A DNA stretch of 64,000 nucleotides from Granulicoccus phenolivorans DSM 17626 = NBRC 107789 = JCM 15570 (lineage in GTDB: Bacteria; Actinomycetota; Actinomycetes; Propionibacteriales; Propionibacteriaceae), in NCBI RefSeq assembly GCF_000423085.1, contig NZ_AUHH01000007.1:120817-184816 (forward strand), written 5' to 3'. A program made the position numbers and the translations under genes. The notes below the pieces were generated by a model. It saw nothing but the letters and a program-made list of their open reading frames with translations, made no database searches and had not been told where the DNA came from. Below are positions 1 to 9,619 of the stretch, one piece after another. The stretch's first letter is position 1; each line of letters begins with the position of its first letter.

Positions 1-104
1 ACGGCCGATTCGAAGCTGCTGGAGTCAGTTTTGGCCCACCCGGACACCGCAACCGGCCCCGGCTCTCGACTCCGGCCCCGCCTGACCCGCCCCGGCGCTC
101 CGGC

Positions 105-1220
105 TCAGCCGACGCCCTCCAGGGCCTTGACCTGGTCCGCGCTGTCCCCCGCGTCGGCCGACGCCACGACCAGGAAGCGGCCCACCCCGATCAGACACCG
201 CTCCTTCTTGTCCTCGACCGAGACGCGTTGGCAGACCGCCCGGTGCGCATTGATCCGGGTCTCCCGCGGCGGGAACTGATACGAGGCGGTCGGATCCACC
301 GTCAGGATCCGGTCCACCGCCGTCGCATCGGCATAGGCCAGCACGGTGTTCCGTCCGCGCAGCTGCGCCTGCAGGTCCCGGTCGCGGAACTCAGGGGCGA
401 TCAGCGCCGTGGCATCCACTCCATCGGTTCGCCCGGCCACCTGGATCTGCTCCGGCGCCCAGTCCCGCCCGGCGATCAGGGGCACCCGATCGGCCAGCGA
501 CGGATAGGTCGCCGGCAGGGGGGTCCCGGTGACCCGGGCCATCGCGGTAATGGTCTGTTGCAGCAGCGGGCGCAGCTTCTCCCGGGCACTGTCGGCATCG
601 GCCCGGGGCAGGCAGCCGAAGCTCGCCTCCAGGGTGGTCTGCCCGATCCGGGCCACCACGCTGAGAAAGACCGGGTCCGGAACACGACAACCCTGCGCGT
701 TCGTCCCGGCGTACCAGAGCACCTCATCGGCACCGGGCAGCGTCTCCCGCGCCAGCACCGGATTGGCCGCGTAGCCCTGCCAGAACGTCCCGAGCCGATC
801 GGGGGCAGCCCACTCGATCACCTGCAGCGGGTGGGTGGTGCGGTCGAACAGCCCCCGCCCGGCCGCGGGCCAGACCGCGGAGGTTTCGTTGACCGTGGTC
901 CGGAACCCGGCCCGCAGGCCGGCCGGGGCATTCTGGGGCGGGTCCGCGCGGGTACCGGGATCCACGGTGTACAGCGGGGTCAGCCACGGGTCGCCGGGAT
1001 CGGTCAGTTGCCAGGCCTCCACGTACTGGCGGGTCCGCGCCACCGAGGCCACGGTGGGATCGCTGGTCGCCAGCGCCGCCACCGGCTTGCCCTCCGGCCA
1101 CGGGCTCGGGGTCCGGCGCCCCTGTTGGTGCTGGAGGTAGAGCCCGACGCCGAGTCCGAGGATCAGCAGGCTGATCAGGACCAGCACCGCCGGAACCAAC
1201 GCTCCTCGAAATCTCCGCAC
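105..1220 (-). CDS. membrane-anchored protein of unknown function
   Basis: A 371-residue protein that I do not recognise. It starts with a short basic stretch and one strong membrane segment (about residues 8-30), so it should be anchored in the membrane with the remaining 340 residues outside the cell. The outer part has no obvious catalytic motif; it contains scattered cysteines (for example in QGCRVPD and SFGCLPR) that could form disulfides. The GTG start follows a TAGGCT box by 8 bases, fitting a leaderless or nearly leaderless transcript. It lies downstream of tRNA-Ile and its terminator, so it is probably transcribed alone. Confidence 0.75.
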   Translation of the reverse strand: MRRFRGALVPAVLVLISLLILGLGVGLYLQHQQGRRTPSPWPEGKPVAALATSDPTVASVARTRQYVEAWQLTDPGDPWLTPLYTVDPGTRADPPQNAPAGLRAGFRTTVNETSAVWPAAGRGLFDRTTHPLQVIEWAAPDRLGTFWQGYAANPVLARETLPGADEVLWYAGTNAQGCRVPDPVFLSVVARIGQTTLEASFGCLPRADADSAREKLRPLLQQTITAMARVTGTPLPATYPSLADRVPLIAGRDWAPEQIQVAGRTDGVDATALIAPEFRDRDLQAQLRGRNTVLAYADATAVDRILTVDPTASYQFPPRETRINAHRAVCQRVSVEDKKERCLIGVGRFLVVASADAGDSADQVKALEGVG

Positions 1221-1228
1221 GATCCAGC

Positions 1229-1234
1229 AGCCTA
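1229..1234 (-). promoter_or_regulatory. -10 box TAGGCT of a leaderless-type promoter
   Basis: Minus-strand TAGGCT ends 8 bases before the GTG at 1220, leaving no room for a ribosome binding site. Member of the TANNNT series seen across this window. Confidence 0.5.
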
Positions 1235-1265
1235 GTCGACGGACCGAAACGGCTCCGGAACCAGA

Positions 1266-1299
1266 AAATCCCTCCCGGTACCAGGCCCGGGAGGGATTT
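1266..1299 (-). terminator. terminator after tRNA-Ile
   Basis: Perfect 13-bp inverted repeat (AAATCCCTCCCGG at 1266-1278 and its complement at 1287-1299) with an 8-base loop. On the minus strand the stem ends in ATTTTC. It sits 8 bases beyond the 3' end of the tRNA, as expected for an intrinsic terminator. Confidence 0.85.
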
Positions 1300-1306
1300 C
1301 GGAGGG

Positions 1307-1380
1307 TGCGCCCAGCTGGACTTGAACCAGCGACCTCTGCCTTATCAGGGCAGCGCTCTAACCGCCTGAGCTATGGGCGC
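1307..1380 (-). tRNA. tRNA-Ile (anticodon GAT)
   Basis: A 74-base cloverleaf can be folded by eye: acceptor stem GCGCCCA pairs with TGGGCGC, the D stem is GCTC/GAGC, the anticodon stem CTGCC/GGCAG encloses loop CTGATAA with anticodon GAT, and the T stem is GCTGG/CCAGC around TTCAAGT. The discriminator base is A. CCA is not encoded and must be added by the cca product at 35698-37242. Location just downstream of gyrA is common in actinobacteria. Confidence 0.97.
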
Positions 1381-1411
1381 GGGGCCGATCATCGATCAGC
1401 ACCGAGGGAAA

Positions 1412-1440
1412 ACATTACTGGAAGATCCCCCCGGTGCCAA
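1412..1440 (-). promoter_or_regulatory. promoter of tRNA-Ile
   Basis: Minus-strand -35 TTGGCA (1435-1440) and -10 TAATGT (1412-1417) are separated by 17 bases. The expected start near 1405 gives a leader of about 25 bases before the tRNA. Confidence 0.65.
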
Positions 1441-1459
1441 ATCGAGACCGGGACCTCGC

Positions 1460-2554
1460 TCAGTCCTCGGCGAGGGTGACCTCGAGGCCGCCGATCATCG
1501 CCGAAGCCAGGTTGTACAGGAAGGCCGCCAGCGTTGCCAGCGCGGTGAAGATGATCACGTCCACGAACGCGATGATCGCCGCGGTGCCGAGCACCTTGGA
1601 GGTCGGGACGTAGTCCTGGATCCGGAACTGGGTGGTGTCACCCGGCACCTGGACGATGTCACCGATCAGCTTGTTCATCGCGTCGAACAGGCCGGACTGA
1701 CCGATCACCGTCCACACGACCAGCACCGCCACCCACAGCACCACGCCGGCAGCAATCGAGAACAGGAAGGACGTCTTCAGCACCGACCAGGGATCGACCT
1801 GGGAGATCCGCAGCCGGGCCTTGCGGGTACGCCGCGGCGCCCCCAGCTTGCGGGTCTCCGGCTCGGCGGTGTCCTCCTTGACCGGAGTCATCTCCGCCGA
1901 GGCGAGCACCTTGGCCGTATGCTCCTTCAGCTTGGCGGCCAGACCCGAGGCCTTGTCCCCGGCCGAGCGCGCCACCCCGGCCACCCCGGCCACCGCACTG
2001 GGCCGGGTCGCCTCGCCGGACCGGGCCTCAGCGGGAGCACTGGGCGGAACCGGCGCCACGGCCCGATGCGAGGTCTGCTGACCCGGCGGGGGCACGACGG
2101 TACCCTGAGCGCCGCCACCGGCCACCGGGGCGACCGGCTGCTGCGCCCCGGGCCGGGGGCCGCTCTGCTGCCCCGGCATCGGGCTGCCCGGCTGGCGCTG
2201 GCTGACCTGGCTCGCCTTCGGGGCACTGACCGCGGACGCCTTCGGCGCCCCAGTGGGCATCGGGCGCGGGGCGGTCCCGTTCCCGACGCCGGCAGGCTGC
2301 CCTGTGGCCGGTTGCGCGCTGGTCGGTTGCGCGTTGGTGGGCTGGGCGTTGGTGGGCTGAGCAACCGGGGCGGTCCCCCGCGGGGTCTCGGCGAACGACG
2401 GGCGCGTGCCCTCGGCAGCGGATTCGCTGTTCGGCTTGGTTCCACTGCTGCGACCCATGATCCGGTCGGCACGCGACTTGGCGGATTCTTTGAATCCGGA
2501 GTTACGGATAGCAGTCTGGTCCAGGGGCGTACCTGAGTTCTTCTGCTCGGTCAC
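1460..2554 (-). CDS. DUF3566 transmembrane protein
   Basis: A 364-residue protein of the DUF3566 family, which is typically encoded directly after gyrA in actinobacteria. About the first 235 residues are low-complexity and rich in Pro, Ala, Gly and Gln, with short repeats such as [10 protein letters not shown]. The last 130 residues hold the conserved domain, opening with [17 protein letters not shown] and containing two long hydrophobic segments. The ATG overlaps the gyrA stop in an ATGA, so translation is coupled to gyrA. Its function is unknown; the position suggests a membrane role tied to the gyrase operon, which is inference. Confidence 0.9.
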   Translation of the reverse strand: MTEQKNSGTPLDQTAIRNSGFKESAKSRADRIMGRSSGTKPNSESAAEGTRPSFAETPRGTAPVAQPTNAQPTNAQPTSAQPATGQPAGVGNGTAPRPMPTGAPKASAVSAPKASQVSQRQPGSPMPGQQSGPRPGAQQPVAPVAGGGAQGTVVPPPGQQTSHRAVAPVPPSAPAEARSGEATRPSAVAGVAGVARSAGDKASGLAAKLKEHTAKVLASAEMTPVKEDTAEPETRKLGAPRRTRKARLRISQVDPWSVLKTSFLFSIAAGVVLWVAVLVVWTVIGQSGLFDAMNKLIGDIVQVPGDTTQFRIQDYVPTSKVLGTAAIIAFVDVIIFTALATLAAFLYNLASAMIGGLEVTLAED

Positions 2555-5196
2555 CGCTCATTCTCCTCGGCCTCGTCGGCTTCCTGACCCGCTCCCGGAT
2601 CAGTGCTCGGCTCCCCATCATGCTGCACGTCCGCCTCGTCGGTCGACCCCGACACCTCGGGGGCCTCATCCTCGTCGTCCATCGCAGCTTCCGGGTTCAC
2701 CGCGATCAACGATACGGCGTCGTCCGAATTTACCCCGACAAACTTGACGCCCATCGTGTCGCGCCCCTTGACCGGAACCTCGCTGACCAGCGATCGGGTG
2801 ACCTGTCCGGACTGCTTGATCGCCAGGATTTCATCGCCGGCGACGACCACGATGCCACCGACCAGGGAGCCGCGCTGATCGTTGAGCCGCATGGCCTTGA
2901 TGCCCAGCCCGCCGCGGCCCTGGACCCGATATTCCTCGACCGCGGTCCGCTTGGCGTACCCCCCGTCGGTGACGGTGAACACGTACAGCTCGGACTCCTC
3001 GGTCTCCTGCCGGATGATCGACATCGACAGCAACTCGTCGTCCTCGCGGAACTTCATCCCGGTGACCCCGGAGGTGGCCCGACCCATCGGGCGCAACTGG
3101 GCATCGTCGGCGGCGAACCGGATCGCCTGCCCCTTGCGGGAGATCAGCAGCACGTCGTCCTCGGCGTTGACCAGTTGGGCCCCGACCAGGCGATCCTCCT
3201 CGGCGCGGAAGTTGATCGCGATCACCCCGGCCGCCCGCGGCGAGTCGTAGGCGGACAGTTCGGTCTTCTTGACCAGGCCCTGGTTGGTCGCCAGCAGCAG
3301 GTATTGCGCATCGTCGTAGCCGGTGATCGCCAGCACCTGCGCGATCCGCTCGTCGGGCAGGAAGCTGAGCAACCCGGCCACGTGCGCGCCGCGGGCGTCC
3401 CGGCCGGCCTCGGGAATCTGCCACGCCTTGATCCGGTACACCCGGCCCATGTTGGTGAAGAACAGCAGCCAGTGGTGGTTGGAGGTCGCGAACAGGTGTT
3501 GCACCTCGTCGTCGGCGCGCAGCGATGCCCCGCGTACGCCCTTGCCGCCGCGCTTCTGGACCCGGTACAGATCGGTCCGGGTGCGCTTGACGTACCCGCC
3601 GTAGGTGATGGTGACCACCACGTCGTCATCGGGGATGAAGTCCTCATCGGACATGTCCCCGTCGGCCGCCACGATCTGCGTACGCCGGTCATCGCCGTAC
3701 TTGGCGACGATCTCGCCGAGTTCCTCGGAGATGATGGTCCGCTGCCGCTCCGGGGAGGCCAGGATGTCCTTCAGGTCGGCGATCCGGGCCTCGATCTCGG
3801 CCAGGGTGTCGAGGATCTTCTGCCGTTCCAGGGCGGCCAGCCGGCGCAGCTGCATGTCCAGGATCGCGGTGGCCTGGATGTCGTCGATCTCGAGCAGTTC
3901 CTTCAGGCCCTCGCGCGCGGCGTCGGTGTTCGCCGAGCGGCGGATCAGCGCAATGACCTCATCGAGGGCGTCCAGCGCCTTGGCCAGACCGCGGTAGATG
4001 TGGGCCTGCTCCTCGGCCTTCTGCAGCCGGAACCGGGTGCGGCGCTGGATGACCTCGACCTGGTGCTTCACCCACAGGCTGATGAACTGGTCCAGCCGCA
4101 GCGTCCGCGGCACGTCGTCGACCAGCGCCAGCATGTTGCAGGAGAAGTTGTCCTGCAACTGGGTGTGCTTGTACAGGTTGTTCAGCACCACCCGCGGCTG
4201 GGCGTCGCGCTTGAGCACGATGACCAGGCGCTGTCCGGTCCGCGCGGAGGTGTCGTCCTTGATGTCGGCAATGCCCTGGATCTTGCCGTTGTTGACCAGC
4301 TCGGCGATCTTCTGGGCCAGGTTGTCCGGGTTGCACATGTACGGCAACTGGGTGACCACCAGCTGTTGGCGGCCGTTCTTGTCCTCCTCGATGTCGACCA
4401 CCGCGCGCATGGTGACCGAGCCGCGCCCGGTGCGGTACGCCTGCTCGATCCCGGAGCGGCCGACGATGGTGGCACCGGTGGGGAAATCCGGGCCCTTGAC
4501 CCGCTGCATCGAGGCCTCGAGGAGTTCCTCGTCAGTCGCCTCGGGGTGCTCCAGGGCCCACTGGACCGCCTCGGCGACCTCGCGCAGGTTGTGCGTGGGA
4601 ATGTTGGTCGCCATCCCGACCGCGATCCCGGTGGAGCCGTTGACCAGCAGGTTCGGGAAGCGCGCCGGCAGCACGACCGGTTCGGAATCGCGGTTGTCGT
4701 AGTTGGGCCGGAAGTCGACGGTGTCCTCGTCGATATCGCGCACCATCTCCATCGCCAGCGGCGCCATCTTGCACTCGGTGTACCGCATCGCCGCGGCCGG
4801 GTCGTTGCCCGGGGAGCCGAAGTTTCCCTGCCCGTTGACCAGCGGATGCCGCATCACCCACGGCTGGGCCAGCCGGACCAGGGTGTCGTAGATCGCGGAG
4901 TCACCGTGCGGGTGGTACAGACCCATCACCTCGCCCACGACCCGGGAGCACTTGTTCCAGCCCCGGTCGGGGCGGTAGCCGCCGTCGTACATCGCGTAGA
5001 TCACCCGCCGGTGCACCGGCTTCATGCCGTCGCGTACATCCGGCAGGGCCCGGCCCACGATCACGCTCATCGCGTAGTCGAGGTAGGACTTCTGGATCTC
5101 CTCCTGCAGCTCGACCAGTTCGGTGGTCCCCTTGGCGGGGGGCACGATCGCGTCGCTGCCCTCCGGCTCCGCGGGCCCCTGGGGGGTATCAGTCAT
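2551..5196 (-). CDS. gyrA: DNA gyrase subunit A
   Basis: GyrA subunit of the A2B2 gyrase that introduces negative supercoils. The 881 residues include the breakage-reunion domain with catalytic Tyr139 (in AMRYTE), the quinolone-determining loop [10 protein letters not shown] with Ser100 and Asp104, and a six-bladed C-terminal domain with the GyrA box QKRGGKG. The last 45 residues form an acidic tail. Ser and Asp at the two quinolone positions match the usual sensitive type rather than the alanine seen in mycobacteria. The ATG is preceded by AAGGA. It follows gyrB by 102 bases on the same strand and overlaps the DUF3566 gene by 4 bases. Confidence 0.99.
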   Translation of the reverse strand: MTDTPQGPAEPEGSDAIVPPAKGTTELVELQEEIQKSYLDYAMSVIVGRALPDVRDGMKPVHRRVIYAMYDGGYRPDRGWNKCSRVVGEVMGLYHPHGDSAIYDTLVRLAQPWVMRHPLVNGQGNFGSPGNDPAAAMRYTECKMAPLAMEMVRDIDEDTVDFRPNYDNRDSEPVVLPARFPNLLVNGSTGIAVGMATNIPTHNLREVAEAVQWALEHPEATDEELLEASMQRVKGPDFPTGATIVGRSGIEQAYRTGRGSVTMRAVVDIEEDKNGRQQLVVTQLPYMCNPDNLAQKIAELVNNGKIQGIADIKDDTSARTGQRLVIVLKRDAQPRVVLNNLYKHTQLQDNFSCNMLALVDDVPRTLRLDQFISLWVKHQVEVIQRRTRFRLQKAEEQAHIYRGLAKALDALDEVIALIRRSANTDAAREGLKELLEIDDIQATAILDMQLRRLAALERQKILDTLAEIEARIADLKDILASPERQRTIISEELGEIVAKYGDDRRTQIVAADGDMSDEDFIPDDDVVVTITYGGYVKRTRTDLYRVQKRGGKGVRGASLRADDEVQHLFATSNHHWLLFFTNMGRVYRIKAWQIPEAGRDARGAHVAGLLSFLPDERIAQVLAITGYDDAQYLLLATNQGLVKKTELSAYDSPRAAGVIAINFRAEEDRLVGAQLVNAEDDVLLISRKGQAIRFAADDAQLRPMGRATSGVTGMKFREDDELLSMSIIRQETEESELYVFTVTDGGYAKRTAVEEYRVQGRGGLGIKAMRLNDQRGSLVGGIVVVAGDEILAIKQSGQVTRSLVSEVPVKGRDTMGVKFVGVNSDDAVSLIAVNPEAAMDDEDEAPEVSGSTDEADVQHDGEPSTDPGAGQEADEAEENER

Positions 5197-5298
5197 CGGC
5201 TGGGTTCCTTACTTCGCGACCGCCGGCGCGGCGGGTTCGAACTTCTGGTGCCCGGGGTACGCCGGTGGCGCCGCATGCCCGGACGGGGGTCGGTGGGA

Positions 5299-7356
5299 TC
5301 AGATGTCCAGGAACCGGACATCCTTGGCGTTGCGCTGGATGAAGGTGCGCCGCATCTCGACGTCCTCCCCCATCAGGATCGAGAACAGCTCGTCGGCCCG
5401 GGCCGCGTCGTCCAGCCCGACCTGCAGCAGCAGCCGGTTCTCCGGGTCCATCGTGGTCTTCCACAGGTCGTCGGCGTTCATCTCACCCAGACCCTTGTAC
5501 CGCTGGATCGGATTGACCTGCGGCAGCTTCTTGCCCGCCTCCTTGCCGGCGGCGTACAGGGCGTCGCGCTCGGCATCGCTGTAGGCCAGCTCGTCCTCGG
5601 CGTTGGTCCAGCGCAACCGGTACAGCGGCGGCTGGGCCAGGTAGACGTGCCCGGCATCGATCAGCGGCTTCATGAACCGGAACAGCAGGGTCAGCAGCAG
5701 CGTCCGGATGTGGGCGCCGTCCACGTCGGCGTCGGCCATCAGGATGATCTTGCCGTAGCGCAGCTTGGCAATGTCGAACTCCTCGTGCACCCCGGTGCCG
5801 AGGGCGTTGATGATGGCTTCGACCTCCTTGTTCTGCAGGATCCGGTCCAGCCGGGCCTTCTCCACGTTCAGGATCTTGCCGCGCAGCGGGAGAATCGCCT
5901 GGATCCGGGGATCCCGGCCGCCCTTGGCCGAGCCGCCGGCGGAGTCGCCCTCGACGATGAACACCTCGCACTCGTCGGGGTTGGTGGACTGGCAGTCCGA
6001 CAACTTGCCCGGCAGCGACCCGCCACCCAGCAGGCCCTTGCGGTTGCGCGCCAGGTCACGCGCCTTGCGCGCGGCCACCCGAGCCTGGGCCGCCGACTGC
6101 GCCTTGCGGACGATGTCCTTGCCCTCGCCGGGGTTGGATTCGAACCAGTGGCCGAGCTTGTCGTTGACGACCTTCTGGACGTAGCCCTTGGCCTCGGTGT
6201 TGCCGAGCTTGGTCTTGGTCTGTCCCTCGAACTGCGGCTCGGACAGCTTGACCGAGACGATGGCGGTGAGTCCCTCGCGGATGTCGTCGCCGGTGGCCCG
6301 ATCCTCCTTCTTCTTGATCATCCCCCAGGTCTCCCCCCACCGGTTGACCGTGTTGGTCAGGGCGGTGCGGAAGCCCTCCTCGTGGGTGCCGCCCTCATGG
6401 GTGTTGATCGTGTTGGCGAAGGTGTGCACCGACTCGTTGTAGGAGGTGGTCCACTGCATCGCCAGCTCGACCGACATCTTCTCCTCCGAGGACTCGGTCT
6501 CCACCGAGATGATCGGGGAGATCGGCTCCTTGGTCTTGTTCAGGTACGCCACGTAGTCGCGCAGGCCCTCGGTGTAGAGGAAGGTCTCCGAGTGCTGGTT
6601 GCCGGCGTCGTCGACGCGATCGGGCCGCTCGTCGGTGATCTTGATGGTCAGGCCCTTGTTCAGGAAGGCCATTTCGCGGAACCGCGCCGACAGCGTCTCG
6701 TAGGAGAACTCGGTGGTCTCGAAGATCTCCGCCGACGGCCAGAAGCTGACCCGGGTGCCGGTCTGCTCCCGGGACTCGCCTCGGACCAGTTCGGTGACCG
6801 GTTCGCCGAGGTGGAATTCCTGGGTCCACAGGTAGCCGTCGCGGCGTACCTCCACCTTGAGGCGGGTGGACAGCGCGTTCACCACCGAGGCGCCCACCCC
6901 GTGCAGACCACCGGAGACCTTGTACCCGCCGTCGCCGAACTTGCCACCGGCGTGCAACTCGGTGAGCACCAGGGTGACCGTCGGGATCAGCTTGGTCGGA
7001 TGCTCCTCCACCGGGATGCCGCGGCCGTTGTCGGACACCGCCACGCCGCCGTCGGCGAGCAGGGTGACCTCGATGGTGTCGCAGTAGCCGGCCAGCGCCT
7101 CGTCCACGGAGTTGTCGACGATCTCGTACACCAGGTGGTGCAGGCCGCGCTCACCGGTGGAGCCGATGTACATCCCCGGACGCTTGCGGACTGCTTCCAG
7201 ACCCTCGAGTACGGTGATCTTCGACGCGTCGTAGACGCCTTCGGCAACCCGGTGTCCCTGCGGGCTGTGATCGTCGACCCGAATGGTGGCGGCGGCCTCC
7301 CCACCCGGGTCGACCGGCTGGGACAGCAACTGCTCGGAGGTCTCCACGTCGGTCAT
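5299..7356 (-). CDS. gyrB: DNA gyrase subunit B
   Basis: ATPase subunit of DNA gyrase, 685 residues. Visible in order: a variable N-terminal extension of about 40 residues, the GHKL ATPase domain ([31 protein letters not shown]), the transducer with QTKTKLGN, and the TOPRIM domain ([31 protein letters not shown]). It ends with the conserved LDI tail region. The ATG has an AAGGAG ribosome site and a TAGACT -10 box just upstream. In most actinobacteria recF and dciA lie immediately upstream; here they are 30 kb away although orientation and order are kept. Confidence 0.99.
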   Translation of the reverse strand: MTDVETSEQLLSQPVDPGGEAAATIRVDDHSPQGHRVAEGVYDASKITVLEGLEAVRKRPGMYIGSTGERGLHHLVYEIVDNSVDEALAGYCDTIEVTLLADGGVAVSDNGRGIPVEEHPTKLIPTVTLVLTELHAGGKFGDGGYKVSGGLHGVGASVVNALSTRLKVEVRRDGYLWTQEFHLGEPVTELVRGESREQTGTRVSFWPSAEIFETTEFSYETLSARFREMAFLNKGLTIKITDERPDRVDDAGNQHSETFLYTEGLRDYVAYLNKTKEPISPIISVETESSEEKMSVELAMQWTTSYNESVHTFANTINTHEGGTHEEGFRTALTNTVNRWGETWGMIKKKEDRATGDDIREGLTAIVSVKLSEPQFEGQTKTKLGNTEAKGYVQKVVNDKLGHWFESNPGEGKDIVRKAQSAAQARVAARKARDLARNRKGLLGGGSLPGKLSDCQSTNPDECEVFIVEGDSAGGSAKGGRDPRIQAILPLRGKILNVEKARLDRILQNKEVEAIINALGTGVHEEFDIAKLRYGKIILMADADVDGAHIRTLLLTLLFRFMKPLIDAGHVYLAQPPLYRLRWTNAEDELAYSDAERDALYAAGKEAGKKLPQVNPIQRYKGLGEMNADDLWKTTMDPENRLLLQVGLDDAARADELFSILMGEDVEMRRTFIQRNAKDVRFLDI

Positions 7357-7385
7357 CTGACTCCTTCTGATGCACTAGCGGGGCA

Positions 7386-7391
7386 AGTCTA
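7386..7391 (-). promoter_or_regulatory. candidate -10 box TAGACT of gyrB
   Basis: Minus-strand TAGACT lies about 30 bases before the gyrB ATG, leaving a leader of some 22 bases that holds the AAGGAG site. No convincing -35 is visible. Confidence 0.45.
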
Positions 7392-7594
7392 GTCGCCTGA
7401 ATCCAATTCCCGCACTATTTGACGCCGAGACGTCGGCACAAATGGCGTTCACTGGCTTGGATTGGGCCTCCTGAGCGATTAGCGGGGTAGTAGTGAGGGG
7501 GCCGTATGTCCTACGGGCCCCCAGCGGCCGTGAGGCACATTCTGGGACCGGCACTCTCCGTTCGCCGGTCCCCGGCGGCCGACCCCGGGCTCGG

Positions 7595-7600
7595 TAGACT
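7595..7600 (+). promoter_or_regulatory. -10 box TAGACT of a leaderless-type promoter
   Basis: TAGACT ends 7 bases before the GTG at 7608, which decides that start over the ATG at 7506. Confidence 0.55.
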
Positions 7601-7607
7601 GCGGCGG

Positions 7608-8303
7608 GTGAGTTCTCCGCCCGCCGGCAGTGCCCCGCCGCCCCCGGCGCCACCCGGTCCGCGGCCGTATCTGGATCCCACCCCGCTGGATCCGCGCTGG
7701 CCGGCGCCGCGGCCCCGCAGGACCCAGTCCCGCCTCGGCACCGCCGTACTGACCGTGCTCGCCGCGCTGCTGCTGGTCGGCGGGACGGTGTGGGCGGCCG
7801 GCGGCCTTGAGGAGCGGGCCGACCAGTACACCTCGATCGCTCCGGGGCTGCCGGTGGAACTGGGCGCGATCCGGGTCGTCCTCACCCATGCCGAAATTGT
7901 GTCGCCGAGCAACCGGAGCCGGTTCTCCGCCGACAAGGGCTGGGCGGTCACCGCGTACGGGAGCGTGGAGAACCTGACCGACCGCCCGACGATCCTGCCG
8001 ACCACCGACGGGGTGAGCTTCGCCCGGACCTCGGCCGGTCCCGGGGCGGTCACCGTGACCGGGGCGGTCGACCGCGTGGCGATCCAGACCGATGCGGAAC
8101 TGCTCGCCGGCAACGCCGTCCCGCCCGCGCTCGGCCCGGTCACCCTGACGGTGACGGTGAACTATCCGGCCGACTGGGAACCCACCGATCAGCTCTATGT
8201 CGCGTTCCCGACCTATCGGCTCGTCGGGGACAGTCTGCGCCCCAGCGACCATGCGTACGCCGGGTCGTGGCTGCCGGCGCGGGTCGTGGTTCCGGACAAC
8301 TGA
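7608..8303 (+). CDS. membrane-anchored beta-rich protein of unknown function
   Basis: A 231-residue protein. A Pro-rich cytoplasmic stretch (about residues 1-42) is followed by one membrane helix (about 45-64) and a 165-residue outer domain that reads as beta-strand-rich, with alternating hydrophobic residues and phrases such as GWAVTAYGSVENLTDRP typical of DUF4352-like extracellular domains. I chose GTG 7608 because TAGACT precedes it by 7 bases; an ATG at 7506 would add 34 unlikely residues. It converges with the three-gene envelope operon at 8319-10932, whose two small products have the same architecture, so all may serve one envelope function. Confidence 0.7.
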   Translation: MSSPPAGSAPPPPAPPGPRPYLDPTPLDPRWPAPRPRRTQSRLGTAVLTVLAALLLVGGTVWAAGGLEERADQYTSIAPGLPVELGAIRVVLTHAEIVSPSNRSRFSADKGWAVTAYGSVENLTDRPTILPTTDGVSFARTSAGPGAVTVTGAVDRVAIQTDAELLAGNAVPPALGPVTLTVTVNYPADWEPTDQLYVAFPTYRLVGDSLRPSDHAYAGSWLPARVVVPDN

Positions 8304-8318
8304 GCCCGACGCGCGGAC

Positions 8319-8987
8319 CTATCCGGGCGGGCGCAGCAGCGGACTGCGGCGCCAGTTGTAGTCCTCCACCGCGATCCCGTAGATCCGGCCGATCTCGCTG
8401 GTGGGTACCTCGATCACGCGGCGGGCGGCGAACACCTGGTTCAGTGGGGCATCGCTGCCGCAGTCGAGGTCGTCGCGGGTGAGGTCCCCCGGCGATTCCT
8501 TCCACTGCCGCCCGCCCCGGCCGACCACGTGCATCACGCAGTAGTCGTCGGCCCGGTGCACCTCGGCGTCGAACTCCAGCACCAGATAGGTGCTCCCCGG
8601 CGGGGCGGTCTCGTTGCTGTAGGACGCGATCCGGTCGGTGGTGCTGAGCCCGGTCAGTCGGACCCGACCGCCGCCGGAGGTGGGCGCCCAGGCACCGGCC
8701 GCCAGTTCCTGGTACCGATCGTGGTAGTGCGTATCGGACCAGGTGAACCAGCCCAGACAGAAGCTGCCGACCAGCATCAGCGCCGACCACAGCACCAGCC
8801 AGGAGCGGATCCGGGCGGCCCGGCGATGGGCCCGGCCCTGCCCGGCCGCGGGGGTGTGCGGGGCGGGCCGGGTGGGTGTGCCCTGTTCCTGGAGGATCTC
8901 CTCGGCGGTGCCGCGGACCCAGGGCGTGCCGGGGTGCCCGGCCAGCACCCGGGGCGCGTCGCGGGGATCGAAGCCGGGGCCGGTCAC
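8319..8987 (-). CDS. membrane-anchored protein, third gene of an envelope operon
   Basis: A 222-residue protein with a cytoplasmic stretch of about 60 residues, one membrane helix (WLVLWSALMLVGSFCLGWF) and an outer beta-rich domain containing phrases such as GSTYLVLEFDAEV. The GTG start overlaps the stop of the preceding gene in a GTGA, and GGAGG lies just upstream inside that gene. The function is unknown. The two outer-domain cysteines (in YCVMHV and DLDCGS) could pair. Similar layout to its neighbours at 8984-9619 and 7608-8303. Confidence 0.75.
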   Translation of the reverse strand: MTGPGFDPRDAPRVLAGHPGTPWVRGTAEEILQEQGTPTRPAPHTPAAGQGRAHRRAARIRSWLVLWSALMLVGSFCLGWFTWSDTHYHDRYQELAAGAWAPTSGGGRVRLTGLSTTDRIASYSNETAPPGSTYLVLEFDAEVHRADDYCVMHVVGRGGRQWKESPGDLTRDDLDCGSDAPLNQVFAARRVIEVPTSEIGRIYGIAVEDYNWRRSPLLRPPG

Positions 8988-9619
8988 AGTCCGCTCACCT
9001 CCTCCCGGGACACACTCAGCGGTTCCCGGGCGGCCCGGAGCCGATCGGCGGTGGCCGGATCGAGGCCGAGGTCGACCACGACCCGCTTGCGATACGTGGT
9101 CAGGATCTCCCCCTCCACGAAGGTGACCCGGGCTCCGGCGAGGTCGGTCTCGGGGATCTCGAACCACAGGTAGCCCGTGGTCCGGTAGCCGAGTTCGGTG
9201 CCCACGCGCATCGATTCCCGCGCCGGCGCGAACCGGATTCCCCGGGCGGTCATCAGGCGCACGTTGTCCAGGTTCCGGGTCTCGCTGGGGCCGGGCAGTT
9301 CGGCCCGGACGTCGAGGACCAGGATCAGGTTCGCCGAGGTGGCGGATTTCTTGCGGCCCGGACCGTCGTAGTCGAGCGTACGCGTGGCCCGGACGCGGTC
9401 GACGCTGACCACGAAGCCGTTCACCGAGGCCGCCTGGCCGACCCGCACCGAAACGTCCTCGAACTCGACCTCGGCCCGGTCCAGGGCGGTGGTCGCGGCC
9501 CCGACCAGCAGCAGGATGGCCAGCGTCAGGACCAGCGGGGCCCAGTGCCGACGCACCTGCTGCAGCCGGCCGGGTCGGGTCGGGCTGTCGCTGCCGGGAA
9601 CCCCCGTCGAGGTGCTCAT
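8984..9619 (-). CDS. membrane-anchored beta-rich protein, second gene of an envelope operon
   Basis: A 211-residue protein with a short basic N-terminus, one membrane helix (about residues 25-45) and an outer domain that starts with a DUF4352-like pattern (VRVGQAASVNGFVVSVDRVRAT). Its ATG overlaps the stop of the polytopic membrane gene in an ATGA, and its stop overlaps the next start in a GTGA, so the three genes are translationally chained. The open frame runs far upstream, but that part overlaps the clearly real membrane protein and is rejected. No enzyme motif is visible. Confidence 0.75.
   Translation of the reverse strand: MSTSTGVPGSDSPTRPGRLQQVRRHWAPLVLTLAILLLVGAATTALDRAEVEFEDVSVRVGQAASVNGFVVSVDRVRATRTLDYDGPGRKKSATSANLILVLDVRAELPGPSETRNLDNVRLMTARGIRFAPARESMRVGTELGYRTTGYLWFEIPETDLAGARVTFVEGEILTTYRKRVVVDLGLDPATADRLRAAREPLSVSREEVSGL

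Noticed and set aside
2620..7392. Plus-strand open frame of about 1590 codons
   Set aside because: It lies wholly opposite gyrA and gyrB and has the His/Asp/Gln/Arg-rich composition of an antisense frame in GC-rich DNA.
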